A DNA stretch of 64,000 bases from Rehmannia glutinosa. Taxonomy: Eukaryota > Streptophyta > Magnoliopsida > Lamiales > Orobanchaceae. The stretch spans positions 93,262,616 through 93,326,615 of the forward strand of contig CM071924.1 in assembly GCA_016081115.2 (NCBI GenBank), written 5' to 3'. Shown here piece by piece: positions 11,901-23,175 of the stretch; the stretch's first letter is position 1, and each line of letters starts with the position of its first letter. The notes under the pieces were generated by a model. That model searched no databases and was not told the DNA's origin. It worked only from the letters and a program-made list of their open reading frames with translations. The position numbers and the translations under genes are program-made.

Positions 11901-12976
11901 GTCTCTCTCCATCTCTCCATCTCTTTCTCAGTTCCTCCATTAACGCAAATGGAAGAACTCGAACTGTGAAAAAAATAGTGAAGAAGATGCAATTTATGTT
12001 TCAAATGAAAAAACAACGACGAAGAACTGAACTCGTTTATATTCAACCACACTTTATAAACTGATTTTATAGAGAAAAAAAATTGTGAAGAAGAAGATGA
12101 TTTATATTCCAAATGAAACAACCATGAATAAGACGATGCATCTGTGTAGACATCAATGGAGAACTCAAAACTGACCATTAAAATAAACTCTTAAAAACTG
12201 TAATTTTCACGAATAAGACGATGCATAGATACTTATGAAATGATGTATAAATACTTATGAAACGTTGCATATATAATTATGAAACGATGCATATATTTGT
12301 AGGATATTACATATTTGAAAATATGCAATAAAAATCAACTAAATATGCATTATCTGAAAACTATCTATGCAGCGTAAAAAAACTAATATGTAGTACAAAG
12401 TATAACCAACTATGCAAGCGTCATAAACTATGCAACAAAATCAACTAACTATGCATTATCTAGAAACCATCTATGCAGTGTGGAATAACTAAATATGCAG
12501 TACATTATGTAACATCCCATTTTCATAATTTCCAAACGCAACATCACATTTTCATAACTAAATATGCATTATATTGAACCTATTTATGCAGTGTAGAATA
12601 ACTAAATATGCAAAGACGTTATATTCAATTATGTATTGTTTTAAAAAAAGCAGTGCAATAAAACAACTAAATATGCATTATTTGATGTCTAATTATGCAG
12701 TAGAAGAACCCTAACTATGCTGTAAAATAAAAATATTTGGAAAGAAACAGGTTCCTTAAATTCCGCCACAAAATCCATAGTTTCAATCTCACCCATAAAA
12801 CCATTTGGGACCACTAATTTGACTTACAAAATTACCACCATACCCTTAAATTGGCGGAAATCGGGTAAATTAAAAAAATTGAATTAATCACATCTCTTCA
12901 TTTTTTAAGATCAATGGGTATGATGAGTCCACACTGTCTCACCTAGAGAGGGTGGTCTCATTTGAACCAAATCCTA
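11641..12976. mobile_element. Non-autonomous TIR element inserted in (TA)n
   Basis: The first ~60 bases (ggatcaagtgagaccat, then tctctaggtgagaca) are matched, with mismatches, by the reverse complement of the last ~60 (tgtctcacctagaga, then ggtctcatttgaacc). Both ends abut AT tracts, so the target is a TA microsatellite, as described for Micron-type MITEs of rice. The right half (about 12340-12720) holds about ten copies of a short actaaatatgca motif. The minus-strand open frame at 11885-12178 is low-complexity and probably not a gene. Confidence 0.72.
11855..11903. repeat. (TC)n-(AC)n microsatellite
   Basis: Runs of tc dinucleotides followed by ac dinucleotides inside the TIR element. Confidence 0.9.
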
Positions 12977-13072
12977 TATATATATATATATTTGTATGTA
13001 GTTAAATGTGATCTGGTACCTATATATAAATATACGTATATATATAGAGAGAACCCCACCATATACATTAAC
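12977..13072 (+). mobile_element. Probable continuation of the outer LTR
   Basis: AT-rich sequence between the TIR element and the SINE, with tatatatatagagaga near 13038 resembling a TATA box. Assignment to the outer LTR rests only on its position inside the 11198-41139 insertion. Confidence 0.4.
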
Positions 13073-13090
13073 TAGTATGTAGATATATGA

Positions 13091-13213
13091 AGGGCTTGCC
13101 TAGTGTGGTTTACCTGGTTGACGTAGTTTGCAGGCTAGTACGTCCAACCCGAGGGTTTATCCAGTGCGCACTCGAAGAGTAGCGGCTGCGGGTTCCCCCG
13201 TCATCAAAAAAAA
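13091..13213 (+). mobile_element. SINE, complete copy with 18-bp TSD
   Basis: A 123-bp unit ending in an A-rich tail (cgtcatcaaaaaaaa) and flanked by a perfect 18-bp direct repeat, tagtatgtagatatatga, at 13073-13090 and 13214-13231. Long perfect duplications plus a terminal A run are the mark of L1-type priming. The body (gtttacctggttgacg, ggctgcgggttcccc) resembles asterid SINE consensus sequences as I remember them. A clear A and B box was not assigned. Confidence 0.88.
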
Positions 13214-13231
13214 TAGTATGTAGATATATGA

Positions 13232-14283
13232 TACATATTTATAAACTAGAATATAATGGGATAAGTAAACTAAATAATAAAATATTACCTTTAAAGTTAA
13301 GAAAACCCAGTTAACTTAGCCGACTTACTTGCTAAAGCGGATAAGTAGAAGTAATTCATTAACCCAAAGGCATTGTTCATATTTTGGAGTTCGAGCTTTC
13401 TTACATATAGATTCTCAACAGAGATTTTCGGAAGGTAATTCCTTGGTCTTGGTCTTATCTTATTGCACAATTTTCATTCTTCTTCCAGTTATGAATACAA
13501 GATTGATTAATTAATTCAGAAAATAGCAAATTGAAATTATAGATGCAGATGGTTATGGCTAAACTTAGTGAGCCTTTTGTAATACCTTAAATTAGTTAAA
13601 TAACTAGCTTTCTATAGAAAACTATGAAAAATTAGATAGATGTAAATTTAAAATTTTCACGGTCTTGAACGAAAATTTATTTTCATCTTCCTTACCTATT
13701 TAGTTATGGAATGGAAAATTTTGGAAGTTTTAACTTGGATTCAATGATAAGTTTTCGGGATAAGAATTGAGCTTAGTATCAAATATATATATATATATAT
13801 ATATAATAAGCAGGCGTAAGCTTGACTCATTGGTTACCCCTAGCCCAATTTTTTTCCCATTTTCCCTAGCTCAATTATTTTTTCCCTTAAAAAAACACAT
13901 ATAATTTTTTATTTATTTTTTCACATAAAAAATGGGACAAAAAAATTTGGGGTATGCGGGAATTAAATAATAAATTGATTAAGAATCGATGGGAATTAAA
14001 TTAATAGTGCAACTTCTTTTATGTGTTTTAGGTACAGTTTAATCAACTAAGTGAATTGATACCCGATTATTCTGATTATTCACATCAAAGATTGAGGAGT
14101 AACAATTAATGAATTTTTAAGTAAGGCACAACCGGTCTGCAAATGTAAGTGAAAATCCATCTGCAACTACAATGCATGAACATAGTATTGCCTTTCTTAT
14201 TGATACTAAATGTGATTCTTGTATCTTGATAGATGCATTATGGAAAACTTGATGTTCATATTGATTTAGGAAGGTAAATCGGA
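13232..14283 (+). mobile_element. Probable middle part of the outer LTR; no gene
   Basis: AT-rich, without a credible open frame (the 61-codon frame at 13329 has no features). It lies between the SINE and the end of the Tat element. If it belongs to the outer LTR, the reassembled LTR would be roughly 2.2-2.5 kb, usual for Tekay-type elements. It contains a short (AT)n tract at 13784-13804. Confidence 0.4.
13811..13965. mobile_element. Decayed second copy of the 148-bp MITE
   Basis: Shares with 8685-8832 the order caggcgta, ctagcccaattttttt, ctagctcaa, ttttttcccttaaaaa, aacacatataa and aaaatgggaca. The right terminus is degenerate (ggggtatgcggg) and no target duplication is visible. Confidence 0.6.
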
Positions 14284-14755
14284 TGTACACGACCTAGGGA
14301 CCCACAAAGCGAGGTGAAGTGTGTTCCACGAAGCGACCTGACCAAGGATCCCCCAAAAAGCTAGGTGAGGTACTTTGTTCGAGGGTACAAAGCAGACGCA
14401 CGTTAGACTAGCCAGGGATGACTTCACCTAAGGCCCTCCGATGCCTAAGTCGAATCGGTAGTTGAGGTACTTAGAAAGCTAAAGAGCGAGGTAATTTAGA
14501 ATAATGACAAGTTACCTTTACCTTGATTTTCCGTGTCGTATTTATAGTATTGTTCACCGGGTAAGGCGGATCTCCGTACACGTGGCGTCCGATCGACGGT
14601 GCGTGGCTCGCGGGTGACCCGACCCGGTGTTTCAGGTCGGGTCGGGACCCATATAAAAATGCCGCGGATCCTGGGGGTATTTTGGTAATTCCGCGAGGCG
14701 AGGTCAAAATGGTCAACTCGAGCTGGGCGAGGCTATACTGGTAATTTCCTCATCA
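14284..14755 (-). mobile_element. 3' LTR of the Tat element
   Basis: On the minus strand it starts TGATGAGGAAATTACC right after a polypurine tract and can be closed at tgtacacg (14284) to give TG...CA ends, 472 bp. The left boundary is approximate because the other LTR is lost. A TATAAATA box in the element's own orientation lies at 14539-14546. Confidence 0.7.
14539..14546 (-). promoter_or_regulatory. TATA box of the Tat LTR
   Basis: TATAAATA on the minus strand in the middle of the 472-bp LTR, suitably placed for a U3/R promoter of the element. Confidence 0.5.
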
Positions 14756-14772
14756 TTTACTCCCCCAGTTAC
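14756..14772 (-). other. Polypurine tract of the Tat element
   Basis: Read on the minus strand this is GTAACTGGGGGAGTAAA, immediately before the TG of the LTR. A purine-rich tract at this place primes plus-strand DNA synthesis in LTR retrotransposons. Confidence 0.8.
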
Positions 14773-14927
14773 TTTAGTAATTTATTGATGAAGTGACTCG
14801 GTGCTTGGTCCTTGAATTCGAAGCGACACGGAGCCCAAGCTTATGAATTCGAAAAGACCCTTCCATCTCAGCCGTTAAATTTGAATAGCCTTTTGATCAA
14901 AACCGTTGATTTTCCCGCCCTTCTCTC

Positions 14928-14939
14928 TATATATATAAG
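14928..14939 (+). promoter_or_regulatory. TATA box for the antisense ORF
   Basis: TATATATATAAG preceded by a pyrimidine-rich stretch and followed about 155 bases later by the first ATG of the antisense ORF (15094). It has good plant core-promoter form and points against the direction of the retroelement. Confidence 0.6.
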
Positions 14940-15093
14940 ATGGTCTTTGAAAAGCCTCACTTTTCTCATTTTTACCGGATCACCTCTTTTGCTCAACTCG
15001 CTCACGACTGGGATCTTGACTTCGTGCTTCTCCACTTCGCTTGACTTAGAGGTATGTTCTCTTTTTCTCTCTACTTTAAATTTCTTATTATTT

Positions 15094-15764
15094 ATGGCGA
15101 CCCCTCCTCCATCCACACGACCCTCTAGTTCGCGGTCGAACTCCGGTTCGTCCTCGAACTCGGTCATCGACTCAGCTCGTCTTGAGTTCTTCTACTTCTA
15201 CCCGGGGCGACCCATATTCCCCTTCTCCCGGATAAGGTATCCCGCGAGGCCACCCGGACGACTGGAACACGTCGCCCCGGGCTTTACTTAGGTCTCGGGT
15301 CTCCGTTCACGATATAGGCATCATTAGGAAAAACTTCCATATCGTACCAAATCATAATTCCTACTACTAGTGATAGGATAGACAAGCCTCCACCTCATTT
15401 CTTAGCCTTTCTCCTCGCTAGCTTCGAGGCGGGTCTCAGATTCCCTTTGGCTCGCCCCGTTGTTGACATTTTAAGGGGGCTCGATGTTTGCCCCGCTCAG
15501 CTCGTCCCAAATTCCTATCGTCACATCGTAGGCTTTATCATTTTAATGAAACATTTCGGCGAGGTCGCCTCACTTTCTCACTTTTGCGAACTATACGCCA
15601 TCCATTCTTCTACCACCACTACTAACTCCGGATTCTTTTACATCTCGCCTCGCACCAACCGAAATTTTTTGCATCGAGTTCCTTCCTCGATGTGGCCTTG
15701 GAAAGATAGGTTCGTATTCATTCGAGCCCTGTTGAAAATCCTTGGGACCTACCAGCCGGATTAG
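15094..15764 (+). pseudogene. Antisense ORF (aORF) of the Tat element, Transposase_28-like domain
   Basis: A Ser/Pro-rich start (MATPPPSTRPSSSR) is followed, after at least one frame break near 15290-15380, by a segment with FEAGLRFPLARP (about 15420), VCPAQLVPNSYRHIVGF (about 15489) and SMWPWKDRFVF (about 15690). That spacing and the GLRFPL, QL.PN and WK.RFF motifs match the 'putative gypsy type transposon' domain (Pfam Transposase_28). Tat-group elements are known to carry such an ORF opposite to gag-pol near the 3' LTR; its function is unknown. The frame is broken, so this copy is probably dead. Confidence 0.75.
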
Positions 15765-17390
15765 GCGGGCGCCTCGTCTTGAGGCTTGCCTCTGTTTCTT
15801 GGGGTGCCAACTTCATTCCTATCTTGACCCAGGTGGTATGAGGCTTGCGACCTCATTACCAAAGAGGTTCTATCCCTCGTCGGCCTTAGCCCCGCTCCTC
15901 GCCATGAAACTCTAACTCTCGGTAATATATTTCTCTTTATTTTTCGATTCGCCTATCATGCTTATATTGATGCCTTTTGTTCACTTGTGCGAGATATGGC
16001 GGTCCGCTCTGCCGTCCTTGACAAGGCCCTCGCCAACAACAAAGAAGCCTGCTAGCTTGCAAGCGAGCTCACCAAGAAGTTGCGGCGTCGGACTTAGCTA
16101 GGCGTGCAAGCGAGCGTTGTGACCATAGCCATCGACCCTGCTCCCAGGTGCCCCCAAAGAAAACCATCAAGGACTTGGGCGACAAGTCAAGGAAGATAAA
16201 GGAAAAATGGTGGTCGAAGGTTCCGCCCCAAAAGGCAAAACTCGCAAGGCTGGGGAGCTCGCGACTTGGGTGACCACGGGAGCTCATCGAGATCGAGCCC
16301 TCGATGCAAATCTTCCGAGGTGGATCGAATGATGAAACCATCGAGTCTCATCTCAGGCCGGGCAGCAAGTCGAGGAAGAGAAGATAAAAAGGAAAAATGG
16401 ACCTCGGTTCGTGAGCTTGCCATGCCCCTAAAATTGGAGGCAAGCTCGATCCTCAAAACAAAGGTAGGAGGATTTCTGGTGTATAACGACTTCCCACCGA
16501 CTAGTTTGGTGCCCACGGAGTTTTGCTCGAAGAGTTGGCGGCCCACGAAGATCGTCGGTATGTGGATGCTTTAAATTATCCAACGTTGCTTCGTTGGATC
16601 GAATGATGCTTTTCCTTTTTGTGGCTTTTGACTGTTGCACCAAATGGCACGAGTGGCTCATCTCGATTGGAGGCATCGAGCGAGGTGTATATCAATCCGG
16701 TGAGCGAGGTCCCAGACCTCGAGTTCGATGAGCTTGCGTCGGGATGCCTCGTGAACTCTTATCCCCGATTGGAACATTAGTGAGCTCAAAACTCGCGGGG
16801 GCTCCACTCCAGGAGGTGGCGAGATTCTTTTGAGAGAGGTCGGAAACAAGGTCTTGAAGAATTTCTCTCCTTTGAAGAACATAACTAGCCCTTCGTCTTC
16901 TTTGAGTCCAATCTTTTCTTGATCCTAGTCTTGCGAGAAACTCATTGTGACCACGTGGTGTACCTTTTTAAGCGGTTTGCGGTGCCGTGAGCAAGGAATT
17001 AAGAAAGAGCTTTCAAGGCGGCCACGAAGGCAATCGTCGGTATGTGAGGCGAGGTTCCTCGCGCGATTAAATTAGGTCCAGGAGGTCGATGAGTTTACCG
17101 ATCTCGTAAAACCTCTTTTAGCTTCCTAGGTATCATTTATGTAAATTGTTGAAGTACTTGACATGTATTTTTGTTAACAATCTCATTGCCCTTAATGTAA
17201 CTAACTTTACTTCGATTTCTAGTGTATCACTTTTGCTTTACTTGTGTGTCACTTCGATATCGCACTTTACTTCGAGGAGGCGTAAGCATGCTCTTCAACG
17301 ATTGGTTTTTCTTTTTTTGTATCCCTTGGTCTAGGTTTCTTCGCGAGGCTAAGCCTCATGGCGAGCTAGGTCCTCACATGCAAAGTCTGA
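15765..17390 (+). pseudogene. Degraded downstream part of the antisense ORF region
   Basis: GC-richer than the surroundings and with coding-like composition on the plus strand. For example 15990-16110 reads as alanine-, leucine- and lysine-rich peptide in pieces, but stops and frame changes interrupt every frame. Minus-strand frames here (16069-16882) are shadows. Probably the C-terminal part and introns of the antisense gene. Confidence 0.45.
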
Positions 17391-20300
17391 AGGTCCCTTT
17401 GTTGGGACCATTGTGGGCTTTACCCACTAAAAGGAGCTTATGGCCTAGATCCTTCGTGGGATCGTCTTGGGCTAGCCTTTTAGGGGCTTAACTACCCGTG
17501 AGCATAGGTCCCATTTGTTGGGACTTCAAGCTTTGCCAACCTAAAGGGAGCTTATGGCCTAGATCCTTCGTGGGATCGTCTTGGGCTGCCCGACCTTTAG
17601 GGGCTTAACTTGCGAAGCCTAGGTCCCTTTGTTGGGACCATTGTGGGCTTTGCCCGACCTAAAGGGAGCTTATGGCCTAGATCCTTCGTGGGATTGTCTT
17701 GGGCTGCTAGCCTTTTAGGGGCTTAACTTGAGAGCCAGGTCCCTTTGTTGGGACCATTTGCCGACTAAAAGGGAGCTTATGGCCTAGATCCTTCGTGGGA
17801 TCGTCTTGGGAGGGCTAGCTTTTAGGGGGCTTAACCTGCGAGCCAGGTCCTTTGTTGGGACCATTGTGGGCTTTGCCAACCTAAAAGGGAGCTTATGTCC
17901 TAGATCCTTCGTGGGATCGTCTTGGGTCTGCCCGGCCTTTTAGGAGGCTTAGCTGCGATTTTTAGGTCCCTTTGTTGGGACCATTGTGGGCCTTGCCCAC
18001 CTAAAAGGGAGCTTATGGCCTAGATCCTTCGTGGGATCGTCTTGGGCCTGCTAGCCTTTTAGGGGGCTTAGCTTGCGAGCTTAGGTCCCATGGTTGAGAC
18101 CATTGTGGGCCTTTGCCCACTAAAAGGGAGCTTATGGCCTAGATCCTTCATGGGATCGTCTTGGGCCGCTTTTAGCCTAGGGGGCTTAACTTAAGCTTAG
18201 GTCCCTTTGTTGGGACCATTGTGGGCTTTGCCAACCTAAAAGGGAGCTTATGGCCTAGATCCTTCGTGGGGATCCGAGCCTTTTAGGGGGCTTAACTTGC
18301 GAGCCTAGGTCCCTTTGTTGGGACCATTGTGGGCTTTGCCCGACCTAAAGGGAGCTTATGGCCTAGATCCTTCGTGGGATCGTCTTGGGCTGCTAGCCTT
18401 TTAGGGGCTTAACTTGCGACTGAGCCCAGTCCCTTTGTTGGGACCATTGTGGGCTTTGACCTAAAAGGGAGCTTATGGCCTAGATCCTTCGTGGGATCGT
18501 CTTGGGCTGCGCTAGCCTTTTAGGGGGGCTTAACTTGCAAAGTCCCTTTGTTGGGACCATTGGGCTTTGCCAACCTAAAGGGAGCTTATGTCCTAGATCC
18601 TTCGTGGGATCGTCTTGGGTCCGCCACCTTGACCTTTTAGGAGGCTTAGCTTGCGAGCCTAGGTCCTTTGTTGGGACCATTGTGGGCATTGCCGACCTAA
18701 AAGGGAGCTTATGGCCTAGATCCTTCGTGGGATCGTCTTGGGCTGCTAGTCTTTTAGGGGCTTAGCTTGCGAGCTTAGGTTCCATGGTTGAGACCATTGT
18801 AACTTGAGCCTAAAAGGGAGCTTATGGCCTAGATCCTTCATGGGATCGTCTTGGACCAGCCTTTTAGGGGGCTTAACTTTTTGAGCCCAGTCCCTTTGTT
18901 GGGACCATTGTGGGCTTTGCCGGCTAAAGGGAGCTTATGGCCTAGATCCCCGTGGGATCGTCTTGGGTCCTTTGAGCACCTTTTTGAGCCTGGAGTCCCT
19001 TTGTTGGGACCATTGTGGGCTTTGCCAAGCCTAAAAAGGGAGCTTATGTCCTAGATCCTTCGTGGGATCGTCTTGGGTCTGCCCGACCTTTTAGGAGGCT
19101 TAGCTTGCGAGCCAGGTCCCTTTGTTGGGACCATTGTGGGCTTTGCCAACCTAAAGGGAGCTTATGGCCTAGATCCTTCGTGGGATCGTCTTGGGCTGCT
19201 AGCCTTTTAGGGGGCTTAGCTTGCGAGCTTAGGTCCCTTTGTTGAGACCATTGTGGGCTTTGCCCGACCTAAAAGGAGCTTATGGCCTAGATCCTTCGTG
19301 GGATCGTCTTGGGGCCGCCTTTTAGGGGGGCTTAACTTGCGAGCCTAGGTCCTTTGTTGGGACCATTGTGGGCTTTGCCGACCTAAAAGGGAGCTTATGG
19401 CCTAGATCCTTCGTGGGATCGTCTTGGGCTGCTAGCCTTTTAGGGGCTTAACTTGCGAGCCCAGGTCCCTTTGTTGGGACCATTGTGGGCTTTGCCGACC
19501 TAAAAGGGAGCTTATGGCCTAGATCCTTCGTGGGATCGTCTTGGGCTGCTAGCCTTTTAGGGGGCTTAACTTGCGAGCCCAGGTCCTTTGTTGGGACCAT
19601 TGTGGGCTTTGCCAACCTAAAAGGGAGCTTATGCCTAGATCCTTCGTGGGATCGTCTTGGGTCTCGCTAGCCTTTTAGGGGGCTTAACTTTGCGAGCCCA
19701 GGTCCTTTGTTGGGACCATTGTGGGCTTTGCCAACCTAAAGGGAGCTTATGGCCTAGATCCTTCGTGGGATCGTCTTGGGCTGCTAGCCTTTTAGGGGCT
19801 TAGCTTGCGAGCTTAGGTCCTTTGTTGTTGGACCATTGTGGGCTTTGCCGACTAAAGGGAGCTTATGGCCTAGATCCTTCATGGGATCGTCTTGGGCTGC
19901 TAGCCTTTTAGGGGGCTTAACTTGCGAGCCTAGGTCCCTTTGGTGGGACCATTGTGGGCTTTGCCGGCCTAAAGGGAGCTTATGGCCTAGATCCTTCGTG
20001 GGATCGTCTTGGGCTGCTAGCCTTTTAGGGGGCTTAACTGCGAGCCTAGGTCCCTTTGTTGGGACCATTGTGGGCTTTGCCAGCCTAAAAGGGAGCTTAT
20101 GGCCTAGATCCTTCGTGGGATCGTCTTGGGCCTGCTAGCCTTTTAGGGGGCTTAACTTGCGAGCCTAGGTCCCTTTGTTGGGACCATTGTGGGCTTTGCC
20201 AACCTAAAAGGGAGCTTATGTCCTAGATCCTTCGTGGGATCGTCTTGGAGTCTGCCGAGGTCCCTTTTTGGGGCTTAGCTTATGGCTGCGAGATCCCAGG

Positions 20301-23045
20301 TCCTTTGTTGGGACCATTGTGGGCTTACACCTAAAAGGGAGCTTATGGCCTAGATCCTTCGTGGGATCGTCTTGGGCTGCTAGCTTTTAGGGGGCTTAAG
20401 CTTGCGAGCTAGGTCCCTTTGTTGGGACCATTGTGGGCTTTGCCCCAACCTAAAAGGAGCTTATGGCCTAGATCCTTCGTGGGATCGTCTTGGGCCCGCT
20501 AGCCTTTTAGGGGGCTTAAGCTTGCGAGCACAGGTCCCTTTGTTGGGACCATTGTGGGCTTTGCTAAAAGGGAGCTTATGGCCTAGATCCCCGCTTTTAG
20601 GGGGCTTAACTTGGCCCAGGTCCCTTTGTTGGGACCATTGTGGGCCTGCTAGCCTAAAAGGGAGCTTATGGCCTAGATCCTTCGTGGGATCGTCTTGGGC
20701 TGCTAGCCTTTTAGGGGCTTAACTTGCGAGCCCAGTCCTTTGTTGGGACCATTGTGGGCTTTGCCCCTTAAAAGGGAGCTTATGGCCTAGATCCGTGGGA
20801 TCGTCTTGGGCCCGCTAGCCTTTTAGGGGGCTTAACTTGCGAGCCTGGGTCCTTTGTTGGGACCATTGTGGGCTTTACTTGACCTAAAGGGAGCTTATGC
20901 CTAGATCCTTCGTGGGATCGTCTTGGGCCGCTTAGACCTTTTAGGAGGCTTAGCTTGCGAGCTAGGTCCCTTTGTTGGGACCATTGTGGGCTTTGCCCGA
21001 CTAAAAGGGAGCTTATGGCCTAGATCCTTCGTGGGATCGTCTTGGGTTCCGCTTAGCCTTTTAGGAGGCTTAGCTTGCGAGCCTAGGTCCTTTGTTGGGA
21101 CCATTGTGGGCCTTGCCCGACCTAAAGGGAGCTTATGGCCTAGATCCTTCATGGGATCGTCTTGGGCTCGCTAGCCTTTTAGGGGCTTAAGTTTTGCGAG
21201 CCTTAGGTCCCTTTGTTGGGACCATTGTGGGCCTTGCCCGCTAAAGGGAGCTTATGGCCTAGATCCTTCGTGGGATCGTCTTGGGCAGCTGCTAGCCTTT
21301 TAGGGGTGCGAGCCCAGGTCCCTTTGTTGGGACCATTGTGGGCTTTGCCCGGCCTAAAAGGAGCTTATGGCCTAGATCCTTCGTGGGATCGTCTTGGGGC
21401 CTGCTAGCCTTTTAGGGGCTTAACTTGCGAGCCTGGGTCCCTTTGTTGGGACCATTGTGGGCTTTTGCCCCCTAAAAGGGAGCTTATGGCCTAGATCCTT
21501 CGTGGGATCGTCTTGGGCTGCTAGCCTTTTAGGGGCTTAACTTGCGAGCACAGGTCCCTTTGTTGGGACCATTGTGGGCTTTGCCCGGCCTAAAGGGAGC
21601 TTATGGCCTAGATCCTTCGTGGGATCGTCTTGGGCTGCTAGCCTTTTAGGGGCTTAACTTGCGAGCCTAGGTCCCTTTGTTGGGACCATTGTGGGCTTTG
21701 CCCGACCTAAAAGGGAGCTTATGGCCTAGATCCCGTGGGATCGTCTTGGGGACCTTTTAGGAGGCCTTGCGAGCTAGGTCCCTTTGTTGGGACCATTGTG
21801 GCCTTGCCACCTAAAAGGGAGCTTATGGCCTAGATCCTTCATGGGATCGTCTTGGGGCTAGTCTTTTAGGGGTCTTAACTTGCGAGCTTAGGTTCCATGG
21901 TTGAGACCATTGTGGGCCTTGACCCTAAAAGGAGCTTATGGCCTAGATCCTTGTGGGATCGTCTTGGGCCCTGCCTTTTAGGGCGCTTAACTTGCGAGCC
22001 TAGGTCCCTTTGTTGGGACCATTGTGGGACCCGGCCTAAAAAGGGAGCTTATTGTAGCCTTTTAGGGGCTTAACTGCGAGCATAGGTCCCTTTTTGTTGG
22101 GACCATTGTGGGCTTTGCCCGCCTAAAAGGGAGCTTATGGCCTAGATCCTTCGTGGGATCGTCTTGGGCCCCTAGCCTTTTAGGGGCTTATCTTGCGAGC
22201 ATAGGTCCCTTTGTTGGGACCATTGTGGGCTTGCCACCTAAAAGGGAGCTTATGGCCTAGATCCTTCGTGGGATCGTCTTGGGCTGCTTAGCCTTTAGGG
22301 GCTTAACTTGCGAGCAGCCAGGTCCCTTTGTTGGGACCATTGTGGGACTTTGCCTGACCCTAAAGGGAGCTTATGGCCTAGATCCTTCTTGGGATCGTCT
22401 TGGGCTGCTAGCCTTTAAACATAGGTCCCTTTGTTGGGACCATTGTGAGCTTGCTAGCCTAAAAGGGAGCTTATGGCCTAGATCCTTCGTGGGATCGTCT
22501 TGGGCTGGGATAGGGGGCGTCTTGGGTGGGCCTTGAACCAGGTCCCATGGTTGGGATCATTGTGGGCCTTTTAGGGGGCTTATAGCCTGCGAGCCTAGGT
22601 CCCTTTGTTGGGACCATTGTGGGCTTAGGTCCCATGGTTGGGACCATTGTGGCCTAAAATGGAGCTTATGTCCTAGATCCTTCGTGGGATCGTCTTGGGC
22701 CTGCTAGCCTTTTTTAGGGGCTTAACTTGCGAGCCTAGGTCCCTTTGTTGGGATCATTGTGGGCCTTGTCACCCCTAAAATGGAGCTTATGTCCTAGATC
22801 CTTCGTGGGGAGCCTAGTCCCGTGGTTGGGATCATTGTGGGCCTTGTCAGCCTAAAAGGGAGCTTATAGCCTAGATCCTTCGTGGGATTGTCTTGGGCCT
22901 GCTAGCCTTTTAGGGGGCTTAGCTTGCGAGCCTAGGTCCCATGGTTGGGACCATTGTGGGCCTTGCCATCCTAAAAGGGAGCTTATGGCCTAGATCCTTC
23001 GTGGGATCGTCTTGGTCCTGCTAGCCTTTTAGGGGGCTTATCTTG
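17391..23045 (-). repeat. Tandem array, ~50 units of ~115 bp, in the Tat 3' region
   Basis: The block ttatggcctagatccttcgt recurs about every 115 bases, near 17430, 17552, 17672 and so on to 22985, roughly 48-50 times. Each typical unit has three conserved blocks: ggtccctttgttgggacc, gatccttcgtgggatc, and ccttttagggggcttaac. Spacing between blocks varies by small indels. The first two blocks are perfect short inverted repeats with 6-nt loops. Tandem arrays at this position are known for Tat/Ogre-type elements and can seed satellite DNA. Open frames on either strand are repeat artefacts. Confidence 0.95.
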
Positions 23046-23175
23046 AGTGGTTCGCTTACGACCCTGAAATACTAAGCAGATTTGTGCAAAAAAGGGTAAA
23101 CATTGCAAGTGAAATTCCGTCTTCTTTCATTGATAAAAGTTTTTAACGTAAGCCTCCAATGCTTCCAAAATTAAG

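Noticed and set aside
11885..12178. 97-codon minus frame rich in Ser/Phe
   Set aside because: Low-complexity, covers a TC/AC microsatellite in a non-coding TIR element.
14868..15167. 99-codon minus frame over the antisense ORF start
   Set aside because: Complement of the Ser/Pro-rich start of the antisense ORF; no family features and no place in the Tat gene order.
17222..22536. Plus- and minus-strand open frames repeating LGPLWALP or SFVGSSWA peptides
   Set aside because: They are translations of the tandem DNA repeat. Frame changes with every indel show no protein-level constraint.
17391..23045. CRISPR-like array (conserved repeats with hairpins and variable intervals)
   Set aside because: Unit is ~115 bp, the intervals are variants of one another rather than unique spacers, the host is a plant and the array lies inside a Tat retroelement.
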